Shown piece by piece: positions 11,886 to 22,028 of a stretch of 46,572 nt of DNA. The DNA is from Conidiobolus incongruus B7586 (Eukaryota > Entomophthoromycota > Entomophthoromycetes > Entomophthorales > Conidiobolaceae). Positions within the stretch are counted from its first letter, which is position 1. Each line of letters starts with the position of its first letter. The stretch is taken from contig JNEM01016540.1 of the NCBI GenBank assembly GCA_000697335.1, positions 1 through 46,572 on the forward strand, in the 5' to 3' direction. Under the pieces are notes generated by a model, which worked only from the letters and a program-made list of their open reading frames with translations, searched no databases and was not told the DNA's origin. The translations under genes were made by a program, and so were the position numbers.

Positions 11886-13712
11886 TTACTCTGTAATTTA
11901 AATAATGATAATATTTTGTGATTGAAAATAAATAATCATTTTGATATATGATATATAAAAATAAAAATATATTATAAATTTAATATTACCATAGAATTAA
12001 AAAAATGGGAAATTTTTTAATTTTTAACTTTTTAAACATATTATTAATTTCAAATCAAAAAATATATACAAAACAAATAGGAAAATAAATAATTTTGAAT
12101 TATATCTATATATAAATATATAATAATTTTTTGATTAAAAAATTTATTTTTTAAAATTGGTTGTTTAATTTAATCATGTTTAAACTAAATAATAACCATC
12201 AAAAGTCTTTTATTTTAGTATTAGTAAAACTTAACTACAAACCTTTTAAAATCATTTAAAATTTACAAGCAGTTTTTGGTAATAAAAAATTATCTAAATC
12301 AAATATCTATTGCTAGGTAAATTACTTTAAAATTAAGAGAAAAACTACTTAAAACCTGTTAAAATCTAAAAGACTAATTTTAACTGTTATGTTTTTAATT
12401 ATTAATAAAATAACAAATTATATTAAAAAATACCTTTTTATTTAATCTAAAGAATTATCAATATATTTTAATATTAGTTACATAAGTATTTTATATATAT
12501 TCAAGTTTAAATTAAAATCAATAAAAATGTAAAATAGGTATTTTATAATTAAATTAAAGCTAAAAAAAGTTAGAATAGCTATTGCTAAATAAAACTTATT
12601 AAGATATAGCTAGAAACCAAAATTTTTATAATAAATTATTATAATTAATGAATCCTAGATTTTTTTATATAATCTTTTATTAAAACATAAATTAAAATAT
12701 TAGATTAAGTTAAATCAATCCTTTTTATAAATTCCTCTAAATAAGTATTTTATTAATAAATGAATATTAATTATTGTAATAGATTATAATAGCATATACT
12801 ATTCTTATTTAGTTCTTAAATCAAAATCAATTAATAATAAACTTTATATTTCTTTTTTAAACAAAATTATTTCTAATTGGTATTTTTAATATAATTTGAG
12901 AAGACCTATTATTTTAAATGATAATTATAAAATACATAAATCTAAAGTTATAAAAAACTTTCTAATTAAAAATAACTAGAAAAAACTATCATATCTAATA
13001 TATTCTTTAGATTATAACCTATATAATTATAATTATTTTAAGCAATTAAAAAACTAGCTTGTATGAAAGAAAATTTCTATAAGAAAATTTAATTAGTTTA
13101 TAAAACATTAAATTTCATTCTTTAATAAAAAGAATTATTTTTTAAGTGTTAGATCTTTGTTAAAAATATAGCAAAAAGTTATTAAAGATAAAAAAAATTA
13201 ATAATTTTATATTATATATTTTTTTTATTTTTTATATATCAAAATATTTATTTTTTTTTCAATCACAAAAAATTCCAATTATTTAAATTATAAAGTAATA
13301 GTTTTTTTATTATTAATAGCTTTTTATTATATTTTTAACAAATTTTTAACCTTTAAAAAATAGTTTTTTTAATTAAAAAATGAAATTTAATATTTCACAA
13401 ACTAATTAAAATTTTATTTAGAAATTTTTTTCCTATAAGTTAGTTTTTTAATTACTTAAAATAATTATAAAGATATAGGTTATAATTTAAAAAATATATT
13501 GAATATGGTAGTTTTTCTTGTTATTTTTAATTAGAAAATTTTTTATAGCTTTAAATTTATTTATTTTATAATTATCTTATAAATAATAAGATTTTTAAAA
13601 TATATTAAAAAATTAATTAAAAATTCTTTTATTTAAAAAAAATAATATAAAACTTATTATTAATTGACTTCCTTTTAAGAATTAAATAAAAATAGAATAT
13701 ACCATTATAATC
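11886..13712 (-). mobile_element. mariner-type DNA transposon, copy D, interrupted by copy C and ending at an adapter join
   Basis: The left end begins TTACTCTGTAATTTAAATAA after TA (11884-11885). The element runs to 11985, is interrupted by copy C, and resumes at 13299. The interruption falls at a TA that copy A still carries uninterrupted (AAATTTAATAGTTT near 4725), which confirms a nested insertion with TA duplication. After 13300 the sequence follows copy A with transposase on the minus strand until CCATTATAATCT at 13712. There the 19-base Nextera mosaic end begins and the remainder of the element is missing. Confidence 0.83.
11986..13298 (+). mobile_element. mariner-type DNA transposon, copy C, nested in copy D in opposite orientation
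   Basis: A 1313-bp, end-to-end copy flanked by TA (11984-11985 and 13299-13300). It is inverted relative to copies A, B and D, so the transposase remnant reads on the plus strand from an ATG at 12176. Its right terminal repeat (reverse complement) begins TTACTTTATAATTTAAATAA. Compared with copy A the differences are strongly biased to C-to-T and G-to-A: for example CTACCACATCTAGTATA in A (minus strand, 4926-4942) against CTATCATATCTAATATA here (12986-13002). It has many in-frame stops. Being inserted into D, it is younger than D. Confidence 0.88.
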
Positions 13713-13731
13713 TAGATGTGTATAAGAGACA
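13713..13731 (+). other. Tn5/Nextera mosaic-end adapter sequence (assembly artefact)
   Basis: The 19 bases AGATGTGTATAAGAGACAG are identical to the Tn5 mosaic end used in tagmentation sequencing libraries. They interrupt mariner copy D at a point where copies A and C continue uninterrupted. Beyond them the sequence jumps to the opposite end of the family in inverted orientation. This is not biological sequence, so the join of left and right flanks is unsupported. Confidence 0.97.
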
Positions 13732-13807
13732 GATTTATATATTATATATTAAAATATTTATTTAATTTCAATTATAAAAAATTCCTATTATTTAAAATAC
13801 AAAATAA
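13732..13807 (+). mobile_element. mariner-type terminal fragment (inverted) beside the adapter
   Basis: This matches the left terminal region of the family in reverse orientation: read on the minus strand it has TTATTTTGTATTTTAAATAA then TAGGAATTTTTTA, against the copy D start. TA follows at 13808-13809. Because it begins exactly at the adapter sequence, it may belong to a different genomic copy joined by error. Confidence 0.7.
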
Positions 13808-13859
13808 TAATATAAATTTTATTTGATAAATATTTTGTTATTTTATTTTTTGCCAATTA

Positions 13860-15357
13860 TATTTATTATCAGGACCAATTATAATTTTAGTTTTATATAT
13901 TTTATTATAATATTAATATTTTTTATCAGTAAATTAATTTTTTATTTAAATTTATAAAATATTTATTTTAGTTTAATTTAGTATTTTAATTTTATTTAAT
14001 AAAAAGGATAAATAAAGAAATTCAAAATTAATTGACTTTAATAATATAATATAAAAGCCTTAGTTTTTGGCTATATTTTGATAAATTTTTATAATTATAG
14101 TTATTTTGATTATTTAATACTTATTGGTGACTTTTTAAGTCGAGTTCTGGTTAGAAGGGATTATGTATATTATTAATCTCTGAGTTACCTTGTGTTTCTA
14201 TAATTTACAATCAGAATAAAGTTAAATTATATTAACTTCAGGATGAATTAATTAGACAAAATACTTGTGAGGACTAGTAATAAAATATATCTTTTATTTT
14301 TATTTCTAAAAAGAATAAATTCTTCCTTTTTTATCAAAGAAATACAAATCTTCTTTTTATACAAATGTCAGATTCTCACAATTTCTCAAATAAGATCAAA
14401 ATGAATAAATCCTTAATGGTAAAATGGTAAAATAATAAAATAATAAAGTAGTAAAATAGTGAAGTGGCTGATTAACTTTATTTTTAGCTAATAACTTAAT
14501 ACTTATAATAAAATATAATTATTTATTTTATATTTTTCTTAAATTAATCAAATTAAAAACTCAATATATAAAATATATTCTCCAAAATAATATTAAAATA
14601 CTTTTTTAAATCTTTTGATATAATAAAAAAATGGTTTTTAATTTAATTTCTTATCTTTTAATAATTAAAAATATAATAGAAATTTATTTTGTATATACCC
14701 AAATAATCTATATATATTTATTTTTTTTATATCATTTTATTTATAATTTATGTTTTAATTTATTTTCCCTTAATTATATCTATTTATATATTAATATAAA
14801 AAAGCATTTATAAATGAGAATTATTATATTTTTTATTTGAAGGAATTTATCTCTAAGTTTTTATAAGGTACTAATAATAAACTCCTTATTATTATATCTT
14901 AACTTTATAACTTATCAATTATTTAACTTAATTCAATACAATTATCTTAGTTTTCAGTATTAATATAATATAAAATTGGTTCACCAAATTATAACAAATT
15001 TTAGATAATTTGTCATATAATTTTAAAGTCATATATCTAATAATAAATTATAATTTTAAATATATATTTATCTTCACAAGTTACTTGTAAATTTTGAAGG
15101 ATTTTAAAATATTTATGATTGAGTTTTAATATTACTCAAATATTTTTGATAATCTTTCCTTAGTTTAACTATAAGTAAATTTGATATTAAATTTTCAAAT
15201 CAAAAAATAATAATAAAAAAACAAATAAATATATATTTATAAATTCCTTTATTATATTGTTTTTTAATTATTTTATTTATATTGTGATATATATAACTTT
15301 AAAATATTTAAAAAATCACAAATTAAAAAAAGTACCATTTTTTATTTTTCAACCTTA
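13860..15357 (-). mobile_element. mariner-type DNA transposon, copy G, internally deleted and interrupted
   Basis: From about 13880 the sequence aligns with the middle of copy A (about 5100 onward), through 14124, and again from 14496 to the right terminal repeat ending at 15357 with TA at 15358-15359. The right end reads ATCACAAATTAAAAAAAGTA then CCATTTTTTATTTTTCAACC, length-matched to copy A. Its left third is missing, either by a real deletion or because of the misjoin at 13713-13731. A 371-bp unrelated insertion sits at 14125-14495. This is among the most diverged copies. Confidence 0.7.
14125..14495. mobile_element. Unclassified 371-bp insertion with 11-bp flanking direct repeats
   Basis: The body is bounded by identical 11-bp copies of TTAATACTTAT (14114-14124 and 14496-14506) and splits mariner copy G cleanly, so it is a real insertion. 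It is less AT-rich than the host element (for example AAGTCGAGTTCTGGTTAGAA near 14137). Inside, TGTGAGGACTAG (14270) and CAGATTCTCACA (ending about 14380) give a TGTGAG/CTCACA inverted pair. The 3' part holds a degenerate TAAAATGG/TAAAATA tandem run (about 14418-14460). It has no coding capacity and no clear pol III boxes. Target duplications of this length fit a retroposed short element (SINE-like); identity is unknown. Confidence 0.6.
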
Positions 15358-15359
15358 TA

Positions 15360-15706
15360 TTCATATGTTAAATTTATAATTAAATTTAATAATTATAATA
15401 AAAATTAAAATATTGATAAAAATTGAAATATTTATTAATTTGAATTAATTTTAAGTTGGAATAGATTTTTTAATTTATTTCAATGAATATATAAATATTT
15501 ATTAATAAAAATAATTAAATAATTTTGAGATTTGTATTTTATTTAATTTTAAAATTATATCATTAATTAAAATTTATTGTATATTATTAATTTTATTATT
15601 ATTATTATTATTATTAAATAAGAGTTGGAATGAAAAACTATTAACTTGAATTAATCGATTAGATTAAACAATGGAGGGAGTAATAAGGGGGAATGGGTGG
15701 CGGTAA
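15360..15706. other. AT-rich spacer downstream of the tyrosinase gene
   Basis: It holds a (TTA)n run of about eight units at 15592-15615 and the presumed 3' UTR of the tyrosinase gene. Nothing else is recognisable. Confidence 0.6.
15592..15615. repeat. (TTA)n microsatellite
   Basis: About eight tandem TTA/ATT units, roughly 90 bp from the tyrosinase stop codon. Confidence 0.9.
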
Positions 15707-17350
15707 TTAATATTGCTTGACAGGATAGTTGGCAACAGGATAGCCAGTTGGCTGAGGTTGAGGCTGAGTGGTAGTAGCCTTATTCTTGTTGCAACCGCAA
15801 TTTTCTTTCTTCAACTTGGGGTTGAACTTGGGGAAATTTATTAGAGCGGCAGGAGAGACGTGGTTGGGATCATTGTTAATTTCGTGAGTCCAGAGAGCAA
15901 CTTGGCGTTCCATTTGTCTAACCTTCTTGTGATCATAGCCCCATCTCTTAATGAAGTCGTCAGAGAGCTGCGTTGGAATACGGATACGAGTCAAATCAGT
16001 TCTGTCATCAGCACTAGGAGCATTGATGCCATGGGTGACGTACCAAGCATCATATTTGGCACGTTCTTTAGCAGAGCGGCATTTGACTTGATAAGCTTCA
16101 GGAACTGCAGCATTGTATGTGCGTTTGTTGAAGATAGGGGTAGTACCATTGACATTGGGTTTAGGGCTAAGAGGGACAATAGTGGTAGTGGAGGCAACGG
16201 TGGTGGTTGGAACAGGAGCAACAGGGATAGTGGTTGGGACTGGGACTTGGGTTGGAGGTGGAACAGCAACAGTAGATTGAGCAGGTTGTTGGACAGCTGG
16301 AACAGTGGCTGGATTGGGAACAGGTTGAGATGAGGGGATAGGTAAAGGAGCAGGATTGGCATTACCGGGAGCAACAGGGGCGAGAGTAGAAGCAATGGGC
16401 GCAGAAGTGGGGATAGCAACAGGAGCAGATGTAGTGATAGCAGCAGCAGGAGAGGTGGTGGTGGCAACAGGAGTAGATGGAGCACCATTAAGATTCCACC
16501 TGAACTTATCTTCAGGGTAGGAGTAGCATAACTTGGTAGTATCGAAAACATCAGATACAATTGCACCAAAAGGATCAAGAGGTTCATTAGGATTGGCACT
16601 GTAATCAGAGGCTAAATTAGGATTCCTCTTTTGCCAATCATACCATAATTTATCAATAAAGCCGTGATGAAGGAAGAAGATAGGATCATTAGGACTAGCA
16701 TGACCAGCAAATTCAGACCCAATACAATTGTGAATAATACCATGAGATCCCTGTTCCAAAGCTTCTGCAAAATCCTTGAAGCTCTTGCTGTTTAAAGTGT
16801 GGCGATCAAGGGTATCGGGAGAAGTCCAAACCAATCCATTGGCGTCCTTCTTGGCCATTCTCCTTTTAATACATCTAGTACCAGAGTTGGAATTGGTATA
16901 AGTAACAGTTAAGTTGGTAAATTGGCCGTTCTTGATACAATCATTATTGCCTTGATCACCGTCTCCTCCAGCAATACGATCAGTGAAGATGGGATCGTTT
17001 TCAGGATTTTGGGAATAGGTAGTCCAATCCCAGTAAGGAATGCTGACTAAGGGATCCTTTTTCTGAAGCTCGATTTCCATAGCACGCACGAATGCTCTGT
17101 GCCATGGCAAGAACTTAGGATTGACATGGACTTGAGGATAAACGCTTGCATGGAGTGCAGCATATCGACCCCAAATACCGGAATCTTCGTTTACTTTGTA
17201 AACAGCTTTAACAAATCTATCAATTTCATCTTGGGACATTGAATGCAAGCTCTTTCTTTGAACTACTTGATCACATTGAGTCAAGATTTGCTGATATTGT
17301 TGGCCCATTACCAAGCCCAATGAGAGCATCAAAAAGTAAGCAATTTGCAT
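15707..17350 (-). CDS. Secreted tyrosinase (binuclear copper monophenol oxidase)
   Basis: A 547-residue, intronless type-3 copper enzyme expected to oxidise phenols and catechols to quinones, as in melanin formation. Residues 1-16 form a signal peptide (QIAYFLMLSLGLVMG). The CuA site shows His67, His75 and His84 in HASVYPQVH and FLPWHRAF. The CuB site shows His203 and His207 (SHGIIH) and the HH pair 228-229 in NDPIFFLHHGFIDKLW. YWDWTTY follows CuA, as is usual. From about residue 290 to 395 runs a low-complexity Pro/Ala/Thr/Val linker, probably O-glycosylated. A C-terminal domain of about 150 residues follows, ending with a Cys motif (CGCNK) and a Gln/Pro-rich tail. In fungal enzymes such C-terminal regions often cover the active site until proteolysis. 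That the same holds here is inference. Confidence 0.95.
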   Translation of the reverse strand: MQIAYFLMLSLGLVMGQQYQQILTQCDQVVQRKSLHSMSQDEIDRFVKAVYKVNEDSGIWGRYAALHASVYPQVHVNPKFLPWHRAFVRAMEIELQKKDPLVSIPYWDWTTYSQNPENDPIFTDRIAGGDGDQGNNDCIKNGQFTNLTVTYTNSNSGTRCIKRRMAKKDANGLVWTSPDTLDRHTLNSKSFKDFAEALEQGSHGIIHNCIGSEFAGHASPNDPIFFLHHGFIDKLWYDWQKRNPNLASDYSANPNEPLDPFGAIVSDVFDTTKLCYSYPEDKFRWNLNGAPSTPVATTTSPAAAITTSAPVAIPTSAPIASTLAPVAPGNANPAPLPIPSSQPVPNPATVPAVQQPAQSTVAVPPPTQVPVPTTIPVAPVPTTTVASTTTIVPLSPKPNVNGTTPIFNKRTYNAAVPEAYQVKCRSAKERAKYDAWYVTHGINAPSADDRTDLTRIRIPTQLSDDFIKRWGYDHKKVRQMERQVALWTHEINNDPNHVSPAALINFPKFNPKLKKENCGCNKNKATTTQPQPQPTGYPVANYPVKQY

Positions 17351-17553
17351 GGTGACTGATATATTAGATAATTTGAAAATTAATTAAAAGATCAATTCAA
17401 TACAAGTGAATCAATAATCAAACTGATAAACAACAGAACTAATCAAACTCAAAACAAGAACTAACGACCAATATGTTAACAAATCAATTGTTAGTCAAAA
17501 AATGTTAAATATCAACTATTCAAATTAATTCCATATAACATACGCCTATATCC

Positions 17554-17562
17554 CTTTATATA
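17554..17562 (-). promoter_or_regulatory. TATA box of the tyrosinase gene
   Basis: TATATAAAG on the minus strand, about 205 bp upstream of the tyrosinase start codon. It is the only canonical TATA element near the gene. The 5' UTR would be about 170 nt if transcription starts some 30 bp downstream. Confidence 0.55.
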
Positions 17563-17719
17563 CGAATAGGGGTTGGAACTAGGAGGATATTTTGTGTGTA
17601 ACTCGATAATTAATATTCATTTCAATTGATAATTTGGGTAGCAAAAGCAAAAATTTTTAAAGCAAAGTTCACCATTCTCGTGCCTCCTTTCTCCTAGAAA
17701 TTGAGAAGATATGATTGGT

Positions 17720-20700
17720 CTGATGGGCAAAATAGCTCAATTTATTTGTTTTTGTTAATAAATACTTATATAGCAAATTTAACGCATTGATTAGTTAATT
17801 GAATATTTTTTAAAATTTTTATAATTTTAAGTCTACTATAAAATTTAAAATAAAACATTATAAAAATCAACAATTGAATTTTATTGATATGATATTCTTA
17901 GAGCTAGTTTTAGAATATGATTTAATGATAAAGTCTACATGAATAAAATCTAAGGAACTTGTAATAATAAATCAAATATATTGATGTAACATTAAATTAT
18001 TCATTTGGCGCAAATTAAGAATTCAAATTTCCAAGAAAAAAATTATTTAAATTATTAAAATTATTTCATGTTAATTTCCAATTATATCCATTATCATATA
18101 TGCACCTAGACAATTTCACCTGATTTAATCTTGTTAAATTAGAATCTAAAGTTTTATTAACCTCCTCCTACCCCAATTATAAAATATTAGGCTTTGAATA
18201 AAGCTAAAATATTTTATGCTTAATACAGATAAAAAGCAATATAAATTAATTCTTCAGTATTATTAATTACAGAAGATTGCCCAGTCGATATTTGCAATAC
18301 AGCCAAAAAGATTAAAAATTTGAGTACAAATCTATAGATTTTCTTTGCCAACGCCAATCAAAACTAATTATAACTAATATTCAAACTATTAAAATTTTAG
18401 TCGGTTAAATTATTTTAATAATTTTTTCTTATTTAATATGTATTGATAAATAATTATAATTCCTATTATATGGTAATAATATTATATTTAGATTTATTAT
18501 TAATTAAATTAATTTTCAATAAAAATTTTTTCAAATATTTGAATTCAATTATCGTTTCTTTGATTTCTATACTTTTAACCAATAGCAATATTGATCATAA
18601 TTGAACAGACAACAAACAATAAAACAAATTCTTATGATCCTATGTGTATAATAATTGAGGGTAACTCAATTATATTCTCAAATATCGAGGTCTAATATAA
18701 TAGAGGAATTATATAATAACTTGATCCAATATTTGAATTAATTTTTTAATATCAATTTAACAAAGACTGCCAAAATATTATGACCAAAGTTATATTTATT
18801 AATAAAAAATCTGAAAATTTATATTCATTTATTTTGTGAATATTCAACTTTAATTTTAATTGAATATTTTTTTGAATGAATCAAAATTCAACATAGTTTG
18901 ATCATATCTTAATATATATTACCTTTACTAATATTATATCCAATTGCCATATCTATTTACAATAACATTCTAGCAATATATATTAATTATGTATCTTTTT
19001 TGATAGTCCTAAATTTTTGCTATATTGGTTATGATAATATCTTTACAGATTTTAGTGGTTCGATTTCATTTTCTTATTATAATAACCCGATTTTTAACAA
19101 TTTAAACTAACATTAACCTGAATAAAATAAATAATCAAATAAATATATCCAATTAAAATAATATAAAAATAAATCCGGAATTTTTAATAAACAATATTAT
19201 TATAATTTAGTAGAATAACTCAAAACAAATTGATTTGATTGTGAATTTTGATTTTATCAATAAATTTTCAAAATTGATTAAAAAATATTTAATAATTAGT
19301 TTGAAATTTTATATTATGAGAATAAACTGATATTTGATTTGGGATACTCAGTTTACATTCAGTACTTTGTAAATATGTCATGATTGTGGATATTAGTGAA
19401 ATTATTACAAAAAGTGTAAACACTGAACCACAAATATTATTCTTGGTTTTGTATATTTACGGGTTTACAGGACAATATTAATATGTAATAATCCTTCAAA
19501 TTTAAAGTTTATTTTAATAATCAAAGATTACTTAATAATATTTTAATTAGCAATAGTCACATAGCAAAGTACGATTATATCAGTTTCAGTTAATTGAGAA
19601 AATATTAAAATTGATTATTAAAAAGCTATTTTGCCTTGAATACTTGAATGAATACTAAGTCCACAATGCAGATGCATCTTCACATGGAATCCTGCAAGTT
19701 ATTTTTATATATGTTATTGTTTCATCAATAGTTTAACAGCATTCCCATTGAGTCCTCAGCCTGTCAATATATTTTAACTAAAATGAGATATGTTTTTATT
19801 GTTCAATTTAACATAATGCACGCCTACATTTTTTACATTTTTAATTTTATTGGTTGATATTTGTAAACTGAAGTTTGAGAATTTTTATAATATTTACTGC
19901 TAAATCTATTTCTTCAAAGAATTTGTCATGTGTATCAAATTTTGAAACGTTTTTTTTAGTTTTTTAAATGATGCAAATATGGTAATTCAACAACGTTGAA
20001 ATCATGAACCTTACATTGCTTTGAAGAAATCTTGTTTATATTGATATTTATCAGTTGTTGCAGTAGATTTATATGTTTATAAGAACATTCATTCAGCTTG
20101 AAAGTTTTTTTGTTAATATTTACTAGTCTACGATTACGCGGTCAAAAAATAAGTTGGTTATATAAATAAGAAATTGGTCAAAATTGGATATAAAATAATA
20201 TTGATATAAATTAAAAATGTGTATTTAGTTAGAGAGATTGTTTATTATATTATTTTATCAAACATTTATAAAATTATACAATGTAAGACTTTCTATTGAA
20301 ATGAATTTGTAAACTATTATATTTAGCTTACTAACCCATTTTGATTAGTTTCAGTTAGTTTTTAGCTTTAAGTCTAAAAAAATCATAGCAAAAATTTTAA
20401 TATTTACATTGGATTATTTTGGATATATATAGTCTATTTTCAAAATATAACATATTGACTGAATTTGAAAAAATGTAAAAATGTTTGTATTAAGTTTGAT
20501 AACATATTTCAAAAGTTTATTAGTATTGATATAAAAGGTTCAACAGGTCAATATAATGGATGCAATCAACTATTAAATTCTATATAAATTTATTAGATAT
20601 TTTTTTATATTCTTGAAATTTTTATCTAGGTTATTATTAATCTTAACAAACTGGTGACAAGTAAAAACGTTCATTTATAAGAGTGAGGGAATTTAACCAA

Positions 20701-21380
20701 TCAAAATGAAAAGAAATCTAAATATATTTTATAATGTAAATTTTGACATTATAATTAAAATTATTAAAATCCATCGCTTTTCAAACCTTTGTATACTTAA
20801 TTATAATAACAGAAATATATTTTTTAATAGCTATATCATATATATTTATTATTACAAATTCATTTTTAGATATTTTAAATTGTAATGATTTCATAAATAA
20901 AGTTATAACAAATAATGTAGTAATGTTTATCATAATGGTTAATCACTTTTGATGAAACAGTTTGTTAATGATAATTGGAATAGATTTAATTATCTCAATA
21001 TCATAAAAACGTAGGATGTAATAAAATATTAAGAAAATATTGGTATTGACGACTTATATAAATCTAAAGTGATATTCAATTATGATTATTAATTTCAATA
21101 TTCATTATATAATAATTAATAAATTCAAATATTGATTGTTATGAATAATATATATTGAACGAATTATTTGATTTTCAAGATTATATTAATTGTAATTTTC
21201 TGATTTATTATTATAATATAAAATCAATTTTCAGTGATAATAATCAAAAATTTCATGGAAATAGTTAATTTTTTAAAATATTTAACTTATATATACATAT
21301 ATTTGCGAGTATGAAATATAATAATTTTTGGATAATAGATTATTTACAATTCAAAAATATATCTGAGAAACAATCGAATT
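17720..21380. other. Long AT-rich intergenic region without recognisable gene
   Basis: About 3.7 kb with no open frame of coding character, no tRNA and no recognisable transposon copy. An imperfect inverted repeat lies at 19349-19425. Confidence 0.55.
19349..19425. repeat. Imperfect inverted repeat, possible MITE remnant
   Basis: The left arm CAGTTTACATTCAGTACTTT then GTAA (19349-19372) pairs with the right arm TTACAAAAAGTGTAAACACT then G (19405-19425). The right arm read in reverse is CAGTGTTTACACTTTTTGTA. Ends beginning CAGT resemble short Tc1/mariner-related miniature elements, but the TA flanks are not clear and the stem has gaps. Confidence 0.35.
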
Positions 21381-21392
21381 GAAAAATAACTA

Positions 21393-21696
21393 TCGCAGGT
21401 CTTCTAGAAAGTAGACTTCCAATAAAGATCACATAGATTCGATAAAACGGGCCAAGGACAACTAACGAGATACTTTAAAGGGTTTTATTAAAATATCAAG
21501 GTGTAGAGCTTGATCCTGATCGAGACGATCTCTCAGAGAATAGGTGCCCAGTGGCTATTTTATAGTGTGGTTAGTCCTTTGCCAATATGTTGAAACTCCA
21601 ATTACTGTTATAGTCTGGTATTTGTGAGTGGATTTCATTCAGAATTATGACGGACGGTAAAAGTTGAATGGCGAGCGGATCATCCAATCCGTAACA
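21393..21696 (-). mobile_element. Solo LTR of a Ty3/gypsy-like retrotransposon
   Basis: A stretch of about 304 bp clearly richer in G and C than its surroundings. On the minus strand it begins TGTTACGGATTGGATGATCC, has a TATA-like CTATAAAATAGCC in the middle and an AATAAA poly(A)-like signal about 100 bp further on, which is the order of parts in an LTR. No internal coding region is beside it, so it looks like a solo LTR. The outer boundaries and target duplication are uncertain. It is less decayed than the mariner block, suggesting a younger insertion. Confidence 0.65.
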
Positions 21697-21719
21697 CTAA
21701 TTTCAACTTTAAAAAAAAA

Positions 21720-21995
21720 ACTAAAAATTTATTTAATACAAATTATAAAAATATTAAATATTTAAATTATAAATAGCATTATTATATCAACAAAATAATT
21801 TTTGAAAATTATCATAATAATTCTTTAATTAATATATAATTTTATATTTTTCAATAATTTCATATCTCAAACTTAATTATATAACTTTCAAACTATTTAA
21901 AACATCAGTTAATATGAATTTTAACAGTCAGCAAATGAATTTTTATTATTCTACTATTTTAACTTAATAGAAAATTATAATTATCATCAAAGCTT

Positions 21996-22028
<33 letters not shown>

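Noticed and set aside
14270-14380. TGTGAG...CTCACA block as a small LTR or element of its own
   Set aside because: No matching target duplication flanks it, whereas the 11-bp repeats at 14114 and 14496 explain a larger insertion; kept only as an internal feature.
14631-14813. 60-residue open frame on the plus strand
   Set aside because: It lies antisense within mariner copy G and is made of I, L, Y, F and N as expected from AT-rich DNA; no initiation context or homology is recognised.
15860-16599. Long open frames on both strands over the tyrosinase linker (157 and 202 residues)
   Set aside because: They are alternate-frame shadows of the low-complexity Pro/Thr/Ala-coding stretch.
19051-19075. 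GTGGTTCGATTTC as a pol III B box
   Set aside because: No box A upstream and no cloverleaf can be drawn around it.
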